Source of the DNA: CAZKCI01 sp964551475
GTDB taxonomy: Bacteria > Auribacterota > Erginobacteria > Erginobacterales > CAZKCI01
Reading direction: 5' to 3'
Length of the DNA stretch: 64,000 nucleotides
Assembly: GCA_964551475.1 (NCBI GenBank)
Contig: CAZKCI010000121.1
Location: 1-64,000 of the forward strand
In this document: piece after piece, positions 53,335-61,207 of the stretch
How positions within the stretch are numbered: position 1 is the first letter of the stretch
Layout of the letters: the number at the start of each line of letters is the position of its first letter
Notes under the pieces: generated by a model
What the model saw: the letters and a program-made list of their open reading frames with translations, nothing else
What the model was told of the DNA's origin: nothing
Database searches by the model: none
Translations under genes and position numbers: made by a program

Positions 53335-53734
53335 CTCCTAGCCCAGGGTTGCGCCGAAGGCGCTACCCTGGGTAAACGACACGCAACGACAGGCCAACCC
53401 CAACAGGGTTGCGTCTCCTAGCCCAGGGTTGCGCCGGAGGCGCTACCCTGGGTAAACGGCGCGCAACGACAGGCCAACCCCAACGGGGTTGCGTCTCCTA
53501 GCCCAGGGTTGCGCCGAAGGCGCTACCCTGGGTTAACGACACGCAACGACAGGCCAACCCCAACGGGGTTGCGTCCCCTAGCCCAGGGTTGCGCCGAAGG
53601 CGCTACCCTGGGTAAACGGCGCGCAACGACAGGCCAACCCCAACGGGGTTGCGTCCCCTAGCCCAGGGTTGCGCCGAAGGCGCTACCCTGGGTTAACGAC
53701 ACGCAACGACAGGCCAACCCCAACGGGGTTGCGT
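53335..53734 (+). repeat. Right REP array, five 80-bp units
   Basis: Unit starts at 53335, 53415, 53495, 53575 and 53655. The ACACGC/GCGCGC alternation also gives ABABA. Four of five units have the loop GCGCCGAAGGCGC, while the left array units all have GCGCCGGAGGCGC. Confidence 0.9.
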
Positions 53735-53738
53735 CCCT

Positions 53739-54836
53739 CTATCCCGTGATCGGGGCGGGGACAAAGGAGAGGAGGAGGATCAGAAAGACCAGCCAGCCGA
53801 GGAGCCTCCGGCGGGGATCGAGGGGGGTGACGTCGTCGAGCGGCGGGGGATGGCGGATCCCCATGAGCAGGATCACCAACACCCAGACCAGCCAGCCCTC
53901 CCAGAAGACGATCCCGAGGAGAACGAGGATCGCGATGAAAATCCGGGCGATCAGGGGATGTTTTGCGCCGAAGAGGGCGTAGGCGATATGGCCCCCGTCG
54001 AGCTGGCCGATGGGGAAGAGGTTGATCGCGGTGACCATGAGTCCCACCCAGCCGGCGAAGGAGACCGCGCCGATCATGATGTCCTGGCCGGGGGCGAGGT
54101 GGGGGAAGCGCAGGCCGAAGATGAACTTGGTGAGGAGCGAATCGCCGAAGTAGATCGCCGCCGGTCCCGGAGGGATTTCGGCGAGCTTGAGCTCGGAAAG
54201 GCCGACGAAGAGTGCGGCGGCGGAGAGGACGAAGGAGGCGATCGGCCCGGCGATCCCCACGTCGAAGAGGCTCTTCCGGTTCGGGAAAGGGGAGCGGCTG
54301 ACGATCAGGGCGCCCATCGTCCCGAAGAGGTTCGGGAAGGGGATGAAATAGGGAAGGGACGACTTCACGCCGTGGCGCAGCGAGACGAGGTAGTGGGAGA
54401 ACTCGTGGCAGAGAAGTATGGAGAGGAGAGTGAGGGAGAAGGGCCAGCCCCGCAGAAGCAGGAGGGGGCGGGCCATCAGCTCCTGGGCGCCGATCTCCTG
54501 GAAGGCGACGCCGACGAAGAGCGTGCTGACGACCGTGGCGAGAAACAGGAGGAGATGGACGAGGGGACGGCCGGGTTTCCGTTCCGTCCGCGCGGGGGCG
54601 AACTTGAGCGCCGTCCCCCGTTTGTCCCGCGCCAGGAAGACCAGCAGGCCGAAGGGCGCTGTCTTCTCGCGGATGATCCGGAAGGCCTGATCGGAGGGGA
54701 GCCTGAGCGCGCCCCGAAAGACGAGAAAGGGGCCCTCGTAACCCCGGTCGGATATCTCCATCACCCCGGCGACGAGGTCGGGAAGTTCCCACTGGATATC
54801 GTACGAGGGAGAGTTTATTGCGTCTTGCTCGCTCAT
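53739..54836 (-). CDS. Site-2 protease (M50) family metalloprotease
   Basis: 365 residues, about eight TM helices. HExxH in LCHEFSHYLVSL (His-Glu-His zinc ligands) and the second motif FPIGQLDGGHIAYALFG (the LDGxH Asp ligand) define S2P-type intramembrane proteases. An N-terminal soluble region of about 110 residues precedes the membrane part. Such enzymes cleave membrane-bound regulators; the substrate is unknown. A word repeat (54838-54868) lies directly upstream, and its 3' end abuts the right REP array. Confidence 0.88.
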   Translation of the reverse strand: MSEQDAINSPSYDIQWELPDLVAGVMEISDRGYEGPFLVFRGALRLPSDQAFRIIREKTAPFGLLVFLARDKRGTALKFAPARTERKPGRPLVHLLLFLATVVSTLFVGVAFQEIGAQELMARPLLLLRGWPFSLTLLSILLCHEFSHYLVSLRHGVKSSLPYFIPFPNLFGTMGALIVSRSPFPNRKSLFDVGIAGPIASFVLSAAALFVGLSELKLAEIPPGPAAIYFGDSLLTKFIFGLRFPHLAPGQDIMIGAVSFAGWVGLMVTAINLFPIGQLDGGHIAYALFGAKHPLIARIFIAILVLLGIVFWEGWLVWVLVILLMGIRHPPPLDDVTPLDPRRRLLGWLVFLILLLSFVPAPITG

Positions 54837-54837
54837 T

Positions 54838-54868
54838 CAGTAACTGATCACTGATAACTGATCACTGG
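54838..54868. repeat. Word repeat CAGTAACTGATCACTGATAAC
   Basis: Three or four copies of TGATCACTGAT, running into the 3' end of the next minus-strand gene (stop at 54862). Related to 27549-27575 and 63095-63143. Confidence 0.75.
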
Positions 54869-55155
54869 TTGATCCCCGGCACTACCTCTCCTTCCGGCAG
54901 GGCGGCGCGGAGCTCATCGTACAGCCGCGACGGATCGCCGGACGGATATTTCTCGTAGCGGACCTTTTCCCAGCCGACACCGATCAGCCCCCAGAGAATT
55001 GCCGCCAGAACACCGATCAGCAACCACCTTTCCTGGACGGTGAGGCGGTCGAGACGGGTCAGCGATAAAAAGCGTTCCTCCGCCGCGATCAGTCGTTGAC
55101 GAAGGGAAGACAGGACGCGGGAGAGAGAACGGTCCTGGGCGTCGGGCGCAATCAT
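54862..55155 (-). CDS. Small single-TM protein of unknown function
   Basis: 97 residues: charged helix (VLSSLRQRLIAAEERFLSL), one TM (about 45-62, LLIGVLAAILWGLIGVG) and a tail EKVRYEKYPSGDPSRLYDEL. Probably an inner-membrane accessory protein. The start at ATG 55155 has GAGGCGG 8 nt upstream. Final residues NQ and stop lie in a word repeat. Placed after leuS (38 nt). Confidence 0.5.
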   Translation of the reverse strand: MIAPDAQDRSLSRVLSSLRQRLIAAEERFLSLTRLDRLTVQERWLLIGVLAAILWGLIGVGWEKVRYEKYPSGDPSRLYDELRAALPEGEVVPGINQ

Positions 55156-55192
55156 GAGCACGGCCGCCTCTGGCGCGCGGATGACCGGCCGA

Positions 55193-57790
55193 TCAGGCGC
55201 GCGGCCGGATAACGATGTTGATCAGGCGGCGGGGGACGACGACCACCTTGATCACCTCACCGGCGATGAAGGGTTTTACCCGCTCGTCCGTAAGGGCCCG
55301 GGCGCGAATCGACTCCTCGTCCAGATCGGCGGGGACGGTGACGCGTCCGCGCACCTTGCCGTTGACCTGGACCGCCATCTCCACTTCCTCCACCACCAGG
55401 GCGGCCGCGTCGGCCGCGGGCCAGGAGGAACGAAAAACCGATTTTTCGTGGCCGAGCGCCCGCCAGAGCTCCTCGCCGATGTGGGGAACGAAGGGGGCGA
55501 GGCAGAGCACCGCCGCCTCCAGCGCATCCCTCATAACCTTAAGATCGATCTCGCGCCCCTTTTCTTGCACGGAGGCGTCGAAAGTATAGGCTTCGTTGGT
55601 GAGCTCCATCACGGCGGCGATCGCGGTGTTGAAGTGGAAAGCCCCCTCCATGTCCCGGCTCACCCGGGCGATCGTCTGGTGGGTCTTGCGGGCGAGCTCC
55701 TTCTCGGCGGGAGTCATCGCCGCCCGGTCGACCGGCTTGCGGTCGAGCGAGTTTAGCGACGGGGCGGTCTCCTGGACCTTCTTCCAGAGGCGCTTCAGAA
55801 AGCGGGAGGCCCCTTCCATCGCCTGGTCGTTCCACTCGGCGTCCTTCTCCGGCGGGCCGATAAAGAGGGTGTAGAGGCGGACGGCGTCGGCGCCGTACTC
55901 GGCGATGAGCTTATCCGGCGGCACGACGTTCAGGCGGGACTTGCTCATCTTCTCCATCCGCGCCTCCACCGCCGCGCCGGTCTTGATATCCACCGCTTTC
56001 CCGTTCTCGAAGCGGACCTGGTCCGGTGAGAGGTAGCCCCGCTCCGGCGAATAGTAGGCCTCCTTGCAGATCATCCCCTGCGTGAAGAGGTTCCGGAACG
56101 GCTCGGAGAAACCGAGCAGGCCGGAGTCGCAGAGCACCTTGGCGAAGAAGCGGGCGTAGATCAGGTGCATCGTCGCGTGCTCGACGCCGCCGATGTACTG
56201 GTCCACGGGAAGCCAGCGGTTGCAGAGGTCGGTGTCGAAGGCCTGGGTGCTGTCCCGGGGCGTGAGATAGCGGAGGAAATACCAGGAGGAGTCGACGAAG
56301 GTGTCCATGGTGTCGGTCTCGCGGACCGCCTTGCCCCCGCACTCCGGGCAGACCGTGTTCTTGAACTCCTCGGAAAGGGCGAGCGGCGACTGGCCGGTGG
56401 GAACGAAATTGACCTCCCGGGGGAGGAGGACGGGGAGGTCCTTGACCGGGACGGGCACCGCCCCGCATTCCTCGCAGTAGATGATGGGGATGGGCGCGCC
56501 CCAGTAGCGCTGGCGGGAGAGAAGCCAGTCGCGCAGGCGGTAGTGGACGACCGCGTGCCCCAGCTTCTCCTCCGCAAGCCACTCGGTGACATCCCGCTTT
56601 CCCTCCCGGGCGGGCGTGCCGGCGAAGGGACCGGAGTCGACCATCGTTCCTTCGTCCACGTCTTCGTAAGCCTCGGAGAGGGGCTGGCCGTCCCAGTCCG
56701 GCGGGGCGATGACCACCCGGACGGCAAGACCGTGGGCGGAGGCGAAGTCGAAATCCCTCCGGTCGTGGGCGGGGACGGCCATGATCGCCCCCGTCCCGTA
56801 GGTCATCATCACATAATCGGCGGCCCAGATCGGGATCTCCTCTCCGTTGACCGGGTTGATCGCCCAGGCCCCGGTGAAGACGCCGGTCTTCTCCTTGTCG
56901 GCGGACGAGCGCTCGATCTCCGTCTCCCGTCCGACCTCTTCCCGATAGATCCGGATCTTGCCCTTCTGCTCCGGCGAGGCGATCTCGTCGAGGAGCGGAT
57001 GCTCCGGGGCCATGACCATGAAGGTCGCCCCCCAGAGTGTGTCGGGACGGGTGGTGAAGACCTTGAGCGACCGGCGGCGGCCCTTGACCCGGAATTCGAC
57101 CTCCGCTCCCTCGCTCCGGCCGATCCAGTTCTCCTGCATGATCTTGACCCGCTCCGGCCAGCCGTCGAGCGTTTTCAGGTCGTCGAGCAGCCTCTGGGCG
57201 TAGGCGGTGATCCGGAAGAACCACTGTTCGAGGTTCTTCTTCTCCACCGTCGAACGGCAGCGCTCGCAGCGGCCGTCGATCACCTGCTCGTTGGCGAGCG
57301 AGGTGGAGCAGGAGGGGCACCAGTTGACCTCGGCCATTTTCTTATAGGCCAGCCCCCGGTCGAAGAAATGGAGGAAGAGCCACTGGGTCCAGCGGTAATA
57401 CTCCGGGGAACAGGCGGAGATCTCCCGGTCCCAGTCGTAGCCCACCCCCCACTCCCCCATTTGCCGGTGCATGGTGGCGATGTTGCGGGCGGTGGAGTCG
57501 GCCGGGTGGACGCCGGACTTGATGGCGGCGTTCTCGGCCGGCAGCCCGAAAGAGTCCCAGCCCATGGGGGCGAGCACGTTGTACCCCTTCATCATCTGGT
57601 AGCGGGCGACGGCGTCGCCGATGATGTAGTTCCGCCCGTGGCCGACGTGGAGGGCGGCCGAGGGATAGGGGAACATCATCAGGCAGTAGAACTTCTTCTC
57701 CGTCCGGGAGAGATCGGTCCGAAAGAGGCCGATCTCGTCCCAGTAGGCGCGCCACTTCTTCTCGATGGCCGTGAAGTCGTAGTCGTTCAT
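55193..57790 (-). CDS. leuS: Leucyl-tRNA synthetase
   Basis: Class I synthetase of 865 residues. HVGH in ALHVGHGRNY (about 47-50), a CPSC/CERC zinc-type insertion (WCPSCSTSL..CERCRSTVE), a CP1 editing domain with TLWGATFMVMAPEHPL and TYGTGAIMAVPAHDRRDFDF, the KMSKS loop EKMSKSRLN (about 617) and a C-terminal VNGKVRGRVTVP domain. Length is normal for bacterial LeuRS. A promoter lies so close to the ATG (57801-57828) that the mRNA is probably near-leaderless. Confidence 0.96.
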   Translation of the reverse strand: MNDYDFTAIEKKWRAYWDEIGLFRTDLSRTEKKFYCLMMFPYPSAALHVGHGRNYIIGDAVARYQMMKGYNVLAPMGWDSFGLPAENAAIKSGVHPADSTARNIATMHRQMGEWGVGYDWDREISACSPEYYRWTQWLFLHFFDRGLAYKKMAEVNWCPSCSTSLANEQVIDGRCERCRSTVEKKNLEQWFFRITAYAQRLLDDLKTLDGWPERVKIMQENWIGRSEGAEVEFRVKGRRRSLKVFTTRPDTLWGATFMVMAPEHPLLDEIASPEQKGKIRIYREEVGRETEIERSSADKEKTGVFTGAWAINPVNGEEIPIWAADYVMMTYGTGAIMAVPAHDRRDFDFASAHGLAVRVVIAPPDWDGQPLSEAYEDVDEGTMVDSGPFAGTPAREGKRDVTEWLAEEKLGHAVVHYRLRDWLLSRQRYWGAPIPIIYCEECGAVPVPVKDLPVLLPREVNFVPTGQSPLALSEEFKNTVCPECGGKAVRETDTMDTFVDSSWYFLRYLTPRDSTQAFDTDLCNRWLPVDQYIGGVEHATMHLIYARFFAKVLCDSGLLGFSEPFRNLFTQGMICKEAYYSPERGYLSPDQVRFENGKAVDIKTGAAVEARMEKMSKSRLNVVPPDKLIAEYGADAVRLYTLFIGPPEKDAEWNDQAMEGASRFLKRLWKKVQETAPSLNSLDRKPVDRAAMTPAEKELARKTHQTIARVSRDMEGAFHFNTAIAAVMELTNEAYTFDASVQEKGREIDLKVMRDALEAAVLCLAPFVPHIGEELWRALGHEKSVFRSSWPAADAAALVVEEVEMAVQVNGKVRGRVTVPADLDEESIRARALTDERVKPFIAGEVIKVVVVPRRLINIVIRPRA

Positions 57791-57800
57791 GGTTGGGGTT

Positions 57801-57828
57801 ATGATACCATTCCCGCGGGGCTATTCAA
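57801..57828 (-). promoter_or_regulatory. leuS promoter with very short leader
   Basis: Minus strand -35 TTGAAT (57828-57823), 16-nt spacer, -10 TATCAT (57806-57801). The ATG begins 10 nt after the -10, so transcription starts within a few bases of it. Confidence 0.5.
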
Positions 57829-57830
57829 CG

Positions 57831-57923
57831 ACGGAGTGGCGCGTTCCGTCCCGCGGACCTGGAAGGTCCGCGGCTACGGACGCCATCATCGCAACGTAGA
57901 CGCGGACCTTTAGGTCCGCGTTG
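57831..57923. repeat. Paired palindromes with CGCGGACCT core
   Basis: CGCGGACCTGGAAGGTCCGCG and ACGCGGACCTTTAGGTCCGCG, two hairpins with similar stems and different loops, upstream of the DUF2284 gene. Confidence 0.7.
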
Positions 57924-57937
57924 TCAGGAGGGAGCGG

Positions 57938-58660
57938 ATGAACGCGAACACCTACGCTGCTATCGGCGAATCCTTCCCTCCCCTCTCCTCACGGGAACCG
58001 GATGCCGCTTTCGTTGCCCGCTGGGAGAGGGAGAACGAGCGCCTGCGGGAGATCGTCCTGTCGGTCAAGGCCGCCGATGAAAAGGTCAAGGATGAGGTTT
58101 TGCGGGCGGGCCTGATGGACCCCCGAAATGCCGTCATCCGGGAGGAGATCAAGTCCTTCTGCGCCATCCCCTACCGGCGTCGGGAGGGACCGCTCGCCCC
58201 CTGCGAGGGAATCACCTACGGTTGGAAAGGCTGTCCACCCCATTCCCCTCCGGTCGCTGAAACCATCTCGCTCCTGCGCTCCGCCTCCGCCTTCCTCATC
58301 CTTCAATTCAGCGGCCTCAAGCATCACTCCTTCCAGAAGCACATCCACGAGTTCACGCTCTCGCTGGAAGCGGTTCTCCGGGGAAAGGGATGGAAGGTTC
58401 TTCAGAGCTACAGCACCGGCCCCTGCCGTCTCTGCGCCAAGGGGTGCGCCGAAAGCGGGGACTGCCGTCAGCCTCAGAGGAGACGCTTCGCCCTGGAGTC
58501 CTGCGGTTTCTGGGTGAAGAGCCTCTGCCGGGCGGCCGCCCGCTTTCCCCTCTGCGGAGACGGGGAGTGGGAGATTGAGTGGATCCGGGACTGGAACCTG
58601 CCCTCCCAGTCCCCCCCTACCTACCGGGCGGTGACGGGGATACTGCTGGTACATGGGTGA
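57938..58660 (+). CDS. DUF2284 metal-binding protein
   Basis: 240 residues. Cysteine motifs: WKGCPPHSP and GPCRLCAKGCAESGDC...ESCGF, typical of DUF2284, predicted to bind a metal or Fe-S cluster. Function unknown; found often in anaerobes. GGAGGGAGCGG precedes the ATG. A word-repeat block follows immediately. Confidence 0.8.
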   Translation: MNANTYAAIGESFPPLSSREPDAAFVARWERENERLREIVLSVKAADEKVKDEVLRAGLMDPRNAVIREEIKSFCAIPYRRREGPLAPCEGITYGWKGCPPHSPPVAETISLLRSASAFLILQFSGLKHHSFQKHIHEFTLSLEAVLRGKGWKVLQSYSTGPCRLCAKGCAESGDCRQPQRRRFALESCGFWVKSLCRAAARFPLCGDGEWEIEWIRDWNLPSQSPPTYRAVTGILLVHG

Positions 58661-58955
58661 AGGTTAGGAAGTGGGTCTGGGGGATAGGTCAGGGTCAGGT
58701 TAGGCCAGACGGGCTACACTATTAACCTTACCCATTTACCAGACCATCATCCTTACCCTGACCCATCGACCCCGATGGCAAATGGGTAAGGGTCAGGAAG
58801 TGGGCCTGGGGGATGGGTCAGGGTCAGGTGGGGCCAGACGGGCTACACTATTAACCTTACCCATTTACCAGACCATCATCCTTACCCTGACCCATCGACC
58901 CCGATGGTACATGGGTAAGGGTCAGGAAGTGGGTCTGGGGGATGGGTCAGGTCGA
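58658..58955. repeat. Word-repeat block GGTAAGGGTCAGGAAGTGGG
   Basis: About two and a half tandem copies of a roughly 128-bp unit, each an inverted arrangement: GGTAAGGGTCAGGAAGTGGG, a GGGTCAGGGTCAGG segment, then ACCTTACCCATTTACC and CTTACCCTGACCC. The right end supplies the stop of nfo. Related to 7631-7768. Confidence 0.85.
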
Positions 58956-59801
58956 TGGTGCGTCTCGGAATGATTTAAGGAGGGCGAGATTTCTCGGATC
59001 GTCCTCCGGCGTCTGCTTCGGCGTCTCGATGATGAAGGTCTTCTCCCGCAGGGCTTCGTGGCGGGCGATCCTCCGCATCCCGTCGAGACCGATCTTCCCC
59101 TCTCCGATGTGCTCGTGGCGGTCGCTGTGGGAGTCGAAGCCGTACTTCGAGTCGTTGAAGTGGACGAGGAGGAGGCGGTCGAGGCCGAAGAAACGGTCGA
59201 TCTCCTCGAGCGTCCGGTCGAGCCCCGCGGCGGTGGAGACGTCGTATCCGGAGACGAAGGCGTGGCAGGTGTCCAGGCAGAGGTGGAGGCGCTCGGAGAC
59301 GCCGGAGCGGTCCATGATCTCGGCGATAAACTCGAAGCGGTGGCCGAGGCTCGACCCCGCGCTGGCGGTGTTTTCCAGGAGAACCTTCACGCCCGTATCG
59401 CCGACACGGCGCAGGGCCTCGCCCAGGGCACCCGCCATCCGCTCGATACCGGCCGGAAAGCCGTTCCCACGGTGATAGCCGACGTGGGTGACGAACATCT
59501 CCGCCCCCAGAGAGCGGGCCCGCCCGAGATCGGTCTCGAAAAGATCCAGGGATTTGCGAAAGATCTCCTCGTCCGGGGAGGCGAGGTTGATCAGGTAGGG
59601 GGTGTGGACGATGACCGGCCGGAGAGAGTGCTCCGCGCAGAGGGCGCGGAAGCGGCTCCCCTCGTCGGGGGCGAGGACCTTGACCTTCCAGCCCCGGGGA
59701 TTGCCGCTGAAGATCTGGACCGCTTCGCAGCCGACCTCCAGCGCCCGGTCCACCGCCTTCTCCACCCCGCCGGTGATCGATATGTGGGCGCCGACTCTCA
59801 C
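58947..59801 (-). CDS. nfo: Endonuclease IV (AP endonuclease)
   Basis: 284-residue TIM-barrel zinc nuclease that incises at abasic sites. Metal ligands are all present: His in VHTPYLI, His in THVGYHRG, Glu in LLENTASAG, Asp/His in LDTCHAF, His in VHFNDSK, Asp/His in HSDRHEHIGEGKIG and Glu in FIIETP. GTG start at 59801. The TGA stop comes from the adjacent word repeat. Confidence 0.93.
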   Translation of the reverse strand: MRVGAHISITGGVEKAVDRALEVGCEAVQIFSGNPRGWKVKVLAPDEGSRFRALCAEHSLRPVIVHTPYLINLASPDEEIFRKSLDLFETDLGRARSLGAEMFVTHVGYHRGNGFPAGIERMAGALGEALRRVGDTGVKVLLENTASAGSSLGHRFEFIAEIMDRSGVSERLHLCLDTCHAFVSGYDVSTAAGLDRTLEEIDRFFGLDRLLLVHFNDSKYGFDSHSDRHEHIGEGKIGLDGMRRIARHEALREKTFIIETPKQTPEDDPRNLALLKSFRDAPST

Positions 59802-59819
59802 GGCAAGATAATTCCGCGG

Positions 59820-59883
59820 GCTGTAGGCCCGTTCTGCGAACGGGCGGCCGGGCTCGAACGCCGGTTCACAGAACCGGCCTACA
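59820..59883. repeat. TAGGCCCGTTC palindromic element
   Basis: Two linked hairpins: GCCCGTTCTGCGAACGGGC and CCGGTTCACAGAACCGG, with TAGGC/GCCTA ends. Confidence 0.8.
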
Positions 59884-59913
59884 GTCTCTGACGAAGCGTC
59901 CGCCCGCGGTCGG

Positions 59914-59934
59914 TAGGCCCGCTCTGCGAGCGGG
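59914..59934. repeat. Half TAGGCCCGCTC element
   Basis: A single hairpin, GCCCGCTCTGCGAGCGGGC; the partner hairpin is missing. Confidence 0.7.
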
Positions 59935-59961
59935 CGTGTGCGGGCCTTGGCTGCCGCTTAT

Positions 59962-61161
59962 TTACGATTTCAGCCGGGCGCAGAAATCGGCGATCTTCCG
60001 GTAGGCCTTTTCCAGGACGTCTTCGGGAGGGAGGAAGACCACCCGGAAATGCTTCGTCCCTTTCGCCTGGCCAAAGCCCGTCCCGGGAACGGTGACCACG
60101 CCGCACTCCTCGATCAGCCTCCGGACAAACTCATCGTCGGAGATGGGAAGATCGAGACGCGGATAGGCGTAAAAAGCGCCCTCGGGCTTGACGCAGGATA
60201 TGCCGGGGATGGCGTTGAGCATCTCCACGGTGAGGTTGCGGCGGCGGGAAAGCTTGGCGTTGGTCTTTTCGAGGTGGCTCTGGTCCCCCTCCAGGGCGGG
60301 CTTGATCGCCCACTGCTCGGGATGGTTGGCGCAGAGGCGGGCGCGCAGAAGCTTGTTCACACCCTCGATGTAATCCTGGAGGACCTTCTCGTCTCCGCTG
60401 ATCACCGCCCAGCCCACCCGGAAACCGGGGGCGAGATAGTTCTTGGAGAGGCCGGAGAGGGTGACCACGGGGACGCCGCCGTCGAGGGCGGCCGGGGAGA
60501 CGTATTTCCCCCCGTCCAGGATCAGGCGGTCGTAGATCTCGTCGGAGAAGATGACCAGGTTGTGCTTCAAGGCCAGGCGCACGATCCCCCGGACCGTCTC
60601 CTCGTCGCAGAGCGCCCCGGTGGGGTTGTTCGGGTTGATCAGGACGATCCCCCGGGTCTTCCGGTCGATCTTCTTCTCGATGTCCTCGAGGGACGGCTGC
60701 CAGCGGTTTCCCTCGTCCAGGACGTAGTCCCGGGGCTCCACCTCGAACTTGTTCAGGATGGCGGAGTAGGTGGGGTAGCCCGGGGAGGGGATGAGCAGGT
60801 TCTCCCCCCGGTCGGCCAGGGCGGCGAAACAGATGTCGATCGCCTCGGTGGCGCCGGTGGTGACGAAGACGTCGCGGATGGTCTTGATCCCCTTCTTCTT
60901 CGCCTCCCGGGCGATCGCCTCCCGGGCCTCGGGCACGCCCGAGGAGGGCGCATAGCCGTTCTGGTTCTCCCTCAAGGCCCGGCAGGTGGCCTCGATGATG
61001 TGGGCGGGGGTGCGGAAGTCGAAGAGGTTGGGGTCGCCGATGTTCAGGTAGAGCATCTCCCTCCCCTGCCGGGCGACCTTCTCCGCCAGAACCACGATGT
61101 CCCGGATGGCGTAGGTCACACGGGAGGTCCTAAAAGCGGGCTGGATGGCGCGGGTTTTCAT
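59962..61161 (-). CDS. Aminotransferase class I (AlaA-like)
   Basis: 399 residues, PLP fold type I. PLP-Lys lies in TLSGLSKNYLAPGFRVGW; other marks are LYLNIGDPNLFDF, SSGVPEAREAI, INPNNPTGALC and the C-terminal RVVFLPPEDVL. The sequence best suits alanine/aspartate aminotransferases of the AlaA type, but the substrate is not certain. There is no Shine-Dalgarno before the ATG; a TATATT lies 10-15 nt upstream, so a short leader is likely. Confidence 0.87.
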   Translation of the reverse strand: MKTRAIQPAFRTSRVTYAIRDIVVLAEKVARQGREMLYLNIGDPNLFDFRTPAHIIEATCRALRENQNGYAPSSGVPEAREAIAREAKKKGIKTIRDVFVTTGATEAIDICFAALADRGENLLIPSPGYPTYSAILNKFEVEPRDYVLDEGNRWQPSLEDIEKKIDRKTRGIVLINPNNPTGALCDEETVRGIVRLALKHNLVIFSDEIYDRLILDGGKYVSPAALDGGVPVVTLSGLSKNYLAPGFRVGWAVISGDEKVLQDYIEGVNKLLRARLCANHPEQWAIKPALEGDQSHLEKTNAKLSRRRNLTVEMLNAIPGISCVKPEGAFYAYPRLDLPISDDEFVRRLIEECGVVTVPGTGFGQAKGTKHFRVVFLPPEDVLEKAYRKIADFCARLKS

Positions 61162-61207
61162 GACAGGGAAATATAACGGGAGGAAGGGGGAGAGGGCAAG
61201 AGAAGGT

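Larger units (their letters stand above)
51871..53738. mobile_element. RAYT transposase with flanking REP arrays (REPtron-like locus)
   Basis: The RAYT gene (52585-53040) is flanked on each side by an inverted REP copy or degenerate copies and by five tandem 80-bp REP units. The right array ends 5 nt from the stop codon of the following site-2 protease gene; the left begins directly at the stop of the membrane protein gene. Confidence 0.8.

Noticed and set aside
52171..53734. CRISPR array
   Set aside because: The tandem units are identical in full, with no unique spacers, and no cas genes; the arrays flank a RAYT and are REP-type.
58782..58973. Short open frame with repeated LTLPIYQTIILTLTH-like text
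   Set aside because: It translates the tandem word repeat itself.
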